Below are positions 60,774-64,000 of a stretch of DNA of 64,000 nucleotides, one piece after another. The notes beneath the pieces are model-generated. The model did not search any database. It was not told where the DNA came from and was given only the letters and a program-made list of their open reading frames with translations. The DNA is from Pseudosulfitobacter pseudonitzschiae (GTDB taxonomy: Bacteria; Pseudomonadota; Alphaproteobacteria; Rhodobacterales; Rhodobacteraceae). The translations under genes and the position numbers were made by a program. Location: NCBI RefSeq assembly GCF_002222635.1, contig NZ_CP022415.1, forward strand, positions 3,348,001 through 3,412,000, in the 5' to 3' direction. Each line of letters opens with the position of its first letter. Position 1 is the stretch's first letter.

Positions 60774-61685
60774 ATGATTGATCCGCGCATCAAATTTCGC
60801 CACATCCAGTGCTTTGTTGAAATCGTCCGCCAAGGCAGCCTGAAACGCGCGTCTGAACGGCTGAACCTGACTCAGCCCGCCGTGTCGCGCACGCTGAAAG
60901 ACCTTGAAGAAACCTTGGATGCGGCGCTGCTGGAACGGGACAGGGGCGGCGTGACGCTGACCCCGCAAGGCGAGGTGTTCTGGCATTTTGCGCAGACTTC
61001 GCTGGCCGCGCTGCAACAGGGGTTGAACGGAGTCGACCAGATGACACGCGGCGGGCGCACGGTGGTTGCAGTGGGCGCGCTGCCTTCGGTCGCGGCCAGT
61101 CTAATGCCGCAGGTGGTGGCGCATCTAGCCACATCCTCACCCAACATGCAGCTACACATCGTCGAGGGCGCGCATGGCGATCTGGTGGGGCGGCTGCGCG
61201 CAGGTGCCTTGGATATGGTTATCGGGCGGCTGGGGGCGGTTGATACGATGCAAGGTCTGTCGTTCACCCAGCTTTACACCGAAGTGGTGGATATGGTGGT
61301 GCGCCCCGACCACCCGTTGCTGAGCGCACCGCGTCTGACCGCGTTGCACAATTGGCCGGTGATCTATCCGCCGCGCGACAGTGCGATTTACGCACTGGTC
61401 GAAAGCTTTATGCTGGCTAATGGAATCGGTGATCTGCCCGACAAACTGGAAACCGTGTCGGGCGCATTTGCCCACGTTTATACGCCTGCGTCCGATGCGG
61501 TGTGGATCATTTCGCATGGCGTCGTTGCCCCTGCGCTGGAGGCAGGGCGGCTGGTGCGACTGCCCTTCGATACGTCGCCCACACGCGGACCTATCGGTGT
61601 GATGACCCGCGCAGGCCAAGCAACGGATGCAGCGACCGGCACAATGCTTTTGGCCACCCGCAAGGTGCTGGCGGATCGGGCCTAG
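60774..61685 (+). CDS. pcaQ: LysR-type regulator PcaQ
   Basis: This 303-residue activator controls protocatechuate genes in response to pathway intermediates. The LysR helix-turn-helix is FRHIQCFVEIVRQGSLKRAS, then RLNLTQPAVSRTLKDLEETL at residues 7-45, and the effector domain follows. IDPRIKFRHIQCFVE at the N-terminus is typical of PcaQ. I start it at ATG 60,774 and not at TTG 60,735, because the shorter form gives the normal N-terminus. Its stop overlaps the stop of the amidase gene on the other strand. Confidence 0.93.
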   Translation: MIDPRIKFRHIQCFVEIVRQGSLKRASERLNLTQPAVSRTLKDLEETLDAALLERDRGGVTLTPQGEVFWHFAQTSLAALQQGLNGVDQMTRGGRTVVAVGALPSVAASLMPQVVAHLATSSPNMQLHIVEGAHGDLVGRLRAGALDMVIGRLGAVDTMQGLSFTQLYTEVVDMVVRPDHPLLSAPRLTALHNWPVIYPPRDSAIYALVESFMLANGIGDLPDKLETVSGAFAHVYTPASDAVWIISHGVVAPALEAGRLVRLPFDTSPTRGPIGVMTRAGQATDAATGTMLLATRKVLADRA

Positions 61686-63367
61686 GCTGCTGTGCGCGGT
61701 GGGGCTGTCCGGTAGGGGCCTGTTGCCTCGAACGCGCAAGCGCAGGCCAGAAGTGCGCTGTCATCATAGGCGCGCCCTGCAAAGGTCAGCCCAACGGGCA
61801 TCGCGATATCGGCCATCGTGCCCATTGGTACTGTCACTGTCGGAATACCCAAGTGCCGGACTGCCAGATTACCATTGGCCACCCAGACCCCGTTGAGCCA
61901 CGCCAAATCGGCCGAGGCAGGGTTAGTGTCGGCATCCGCTGGCCCTACATCGGCCAGGGCGGGGAAAATCACTGCATCCAAGCCCAGACCGTCCATCCAG
62001 TCCTCAAGGTCGATGCGGCGGGTGTCTTCCAGCCCCTGCAATCCTTCAGGCAGGGTTGGAATATCGGTAAAGCTGTCGACAGGATGGGCGCGGGCATGGG
62101 CGGGGTACTGCGCGATGTCATCGTCAAAGCCGGAATAGCGGTCGGGCAGGCTGCCCGGCGGCGTGGGAAAGATTTGGGTTCCATCCACATCGGCCAGACG
62201 GTTCAGCGACGGGTCACCGTTGGCCCGCAGAAAATCATCCCAAGCCCAGACCGACAGATCAACGATTTCACGCTTGAGATATTCGGCTGACACCAGCCCT
62301 CGCGTCCCGATTTTCGGGCAGCCGGGGCGGTCGCCCTCATAGTTCGAGACCACCGGGAAATCGACCACGAGCACCTCGGCCCCCGCCTGTTCCAGCGCCG
62401 CGCGCGCCTGTTCCCACAGTGCAATAACCGACGCACGGGTTTCGATGCGCTGGCCCGTTGGGCCGCCGATACCCGCGTCACTCGCCGTGCCCGTATCAGG
62501 ATCGGCATTGATATACATCGCGGGAACGCCAAACCGCTTGCCGCGCAGCGACCCGCCTGCCAGAGCAGGATAGGACGCGGGGCGCAAATCACGGACGCGG
62601 GGCAGCGCCACCCATGATTGCGTGCGCCAGAAATCGCCTTGAGTGTCGGGGTCGTCAGCCACGATCACATCCAGCACCTCAAGCAGGTCGGCCATGTTGC
62701 GTGTCTGCGGCACCACCACATCCATTGTCGGCACCAAGGGCCAGTTGCCCCGCACCGAGATCACGCCGCGGCTGGGGGTATAGGCACAAAGTGCGTTGTT
62801 TGACGCAGGCGCGCGACCGCTTGACCATGTTTCCTCACCTAAACCGAACGCGGCAAAACTGGCAGCCGTGGCGGTGCCTGATCCGTTGGACGACCCCGAG
62901 GCGAAGGCCGCTGTCAGATAATCCGCATTATAGGGCGATTCCGCGCGGCCATAGACGCCGCGCTGCATCCCCCCATTGGCCATCGGCGGCATATTGGTCA
63001 GCCCGATCAGCACCGCGCCCGCCTTGCGCAGTTGCGCGATGGCAAAGGCATCGTCACTGGCCACCAGTTCCTTGAACGCAGGCGAGCCTGCGGCGACGGT
63101 CATGCCTTTGACTTTGTAACTGTCTTTGGCCGTATAGGGGATGCCGTCCAGAGGGCCACGCGACTGGCCCGCCGCACGCCGTGCGTCAGAGGCCCGCGCC
63201 TCGGCCAGCGCATCGGGATTCAGAACCGGCACCGCGTTCAGGCAGGGGCCGCTGGTGTCAAAGCGTGCGATGCGGTCAAGATAGGTTTCCACCAGCGCGA
63301 CACTGGTTGTCGTGCCATTCTCAAGTGCTGCACGCAGATCGGCGATCGAGGCTTCTACAACATTCAT
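61682..63367 (-). CDS. amidase (amidase signature family)
   Basis: This 561-residue hydrolase has the amidase signature core with the Ser-cisSer-Lys triad: lysine in DGIPYTAKDSYKVKGMTVAA near residue 85, the glycine/serine loop AFASGSSNGSGTATAAS near residue 150 and the nucleophile region GEETWSSGRAPASNNALCAY near residue 177. In most family members the second stretch reads GSSxGSxxAVA and the third GTDxGGSIRxPA; here the third is altered, so specificity may be unusual. The gene overlaps the agmatine-deiminase-like gene by four bases (ATGA), suggesting nitrogen-compound breakdown. Confidence 0.85.
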   Translation of the reverse strand: MNVVEASIADLRAALENGTTTSVALVETYLDRIARFDTSGPCLNAVPVLNPDALAEARASDARRAAGQSRGPLDGIPYTAKDSYKVKGMTVAAGSPAFKELVASDDAFAIAQLRKAGAVLIGLTNMPPMANGGMQRGVYGRAESPYNADYLTAAFASGSSNGSGTATAASFAAFGLGEETWSSGRAPASNNALCAYTPSRGVISVRGNWPLVPTMDVVVPQTRNMADLLEVLDVIVADDPDTQGDFWRTQSWVALPRVRDLRPASYPALAGGSLRGKRFGVPAMYINADPDTGTASDAGIGGPTGQRIETRASVIALWEQARAALEQAGAEVLVVDFPVVSNYEGDRPGCPKIGTRGLVSAEYLKREIVDLSVWAWDDFLRANGDPSLNRLADVDGTQIFPTPPGSLPDRYSGFDDDIAQYPAHARAHPVDSFTDIPTLPEGLQGLEDTRRIDLEDWMDGLGLDAVIFPALADVGPADADTNPASADLAWLNGVWVANGNLAVRHLGIPTVTVPMGTMADIAMPVGLTFAGRAYDDSALLACACAFEATGPYRTAPPRTAA

Positions 63368-64000
63368 GATACACGCGGTGCAGGCTGCTGTTGCGTGATG
63401 CAGTGGACGCCGCCGCCACGGGCAAACAGTTCGGTCGCATCAACGCCGACAATCTGGCGACCCGGATAGGCGGCTGCCAGAATTTCCTGCGCCTGCGCGT
63501 CGGTCCGCTCCTCGCCAAATGAGCAGGCGATTACGGCATCATTGATCACCAGATGGTTCACATAGCTCCAGTCGACCGGACCGTGGGCGTCTGTCAGCGT
63601 CTCGGGTGCGGGCAGATCAATGATTTCGAAGCTGCGCCCTTGGGCGTCGGTTTCGCCCGCCAGTTGGGTGCGGATCTGCTGCATAACCGCGTGGTCGGGG
63701 TGGGATGGATCGCGTTGGTCGTGCAACAGGATCACACCGGGCGACGGTATGCAGGCAATGATGTCCACATGCCCGCGCGTCCCGAACGTTTCATAATCGC
63801 GTTCCAGCCCGCGCGGCAGCCAGATCGCCTTGGTCGTTCCCAGAGTGCGCGAGATTTCTTCGGCCACGCGGGTCTTGTCAAGGTTGGGATTGCGTCCGGG
63901 GTCCAACTGGACTGTCTCGGTCAGCAGAACGGTGCCTTCGCCGTCCACATGGATGCCGCCGCCTTCGTTCACTAGCAAGGATGGCACCACCGGTACACCG
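63364..64000 (-). CDS. aguA: agmatine deiminase family protein (partial, 5' end outside the window)
   Basis: The last 211 residues of a peptidyl-arginine-deiminase-type enzyme are present. LVNEGGGIHVDGEGTVLLTE near the start and the histidine in FGTRGHVDIIACIPSPGVIL are family blocks, and the C-terminal ARGGGVHCITQQQP has the catalytic cysteine. Agmatine deiminases convert agmatine to N-carbamoylputrescine and ammonia. No true start lies in the window: the frame is open to base 64,000. It overlaps the amidase gene, which could act on the carbamoyl product or a related amide. Confidence 0.87.
   Translation of the reverse strand, partial: GVPVVPSLLVNEGGGIHVDGEGTVLLTETVQLDPGRNPNLDKTRVAEEISRTLGTTKAIWLPRGLERDYETFGTRGHVDIIACIPSPGVILLHDQRDPSHPDHAVMQQIRTQLAGETDAQGRSFEIIDLPAPETLTDAHGPVDWSYVNHLVINDAVIACSFGEERTDAQAQEILAAAYPGRQIVGVDATELFARGGGVHCITQQQPAPRVS

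Overview
This window looks like chromosomal DNA of a marine Roseobacter-group alphaproteobacterium (Rhodobacterales). The clues are high G+C, dense operons with many ATGA/GTGA start-stop overlaps, an mbfA gene with an Irr-type iron-control palindrome, the protocatechuate cluster pcaQ-pobA-pcaCHG, and dispersed intergenic repeats of a kind I know from roseobacters. The assignment rests on gene content and repeats, not on a database search.

Bases 1-21,600 are ordinary chromosome: the end of accD, folC, zapE, an MFS transporter, a HAD/ornithine-cyclodeaminase-like/hydrolase operon, sthA, fghA, an AEC carrier, mbfA, a TetR regulator, paaK-paaI, an NlpC/P60 plus M17 peptidase pair, the 5-oxoprolinase genes pxpB-pxpC-pxpA, an AlkZ/YcaQ-like protein and a LacI regulator. 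A tRNA-Arg(CCU) gene ends this block.

Bases about 21,682-51,372 form a roughly 30 kb integrated element. A tyrosine integrase lies just beyond the tRNA. A 17-bp copy of the tRNA 3' end (one mismatch) lies at 51,356-51,372, in direct orientation and 27 bp from the next chromosomal gene. The element has three parts. The left part (21.7-32.9 kb) is an accessory, partly decayed zone: integrase, excisionase-like protein, XRE regulators, a type I restriction-modification remnant, IS481 and IS110 fragments, a phosphoesterase, a flavodoxin, an MFS pump and several small or frameshifted genes. The middle part (32.9-47.2 kb) is an intact catabolic cargo built around a TetR gene. On its left are three acyl-CoA dehydrogenases, a crotonase and a nitronate-monooxygenase-like enzyme; on its right are a TAXI-type TRAP transporter, two DUF1254 proteins and an ADP-forming acyl-CoA synthetase. 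The right part (47.6-51.4 kb) is a plasmid backbone: ColE1-style overlapping mobA/mobB/mobD with mobC, a candidate oriT hairpin, an orphan RepC-like initiator and a candidate antisense RNA upstream of it.

Bases 51,399-64,000 return to chromosome: the Anbu operon (ATP-grasp, alpha-E, transglutaminase-like, Anbu protease), an FAD oxidoreductase preceded by a candidate structured RNA, a uronate-dehydrogenase-like gene, the 4-hydroxybenzoate/protocatechuate genes, an amidase and a partial agmatine deiminase.

The best candidate for an undescribed system is the island cargo. Its gene order suggests uptake of an unknown carboxylate by a TAXI-TRAP importer, a step involving DUF1254 proteins translated together with the transporter, activation by an ADP-forming CoA ligase, and beta-oxidation-like breakdown under one TetR regulator.
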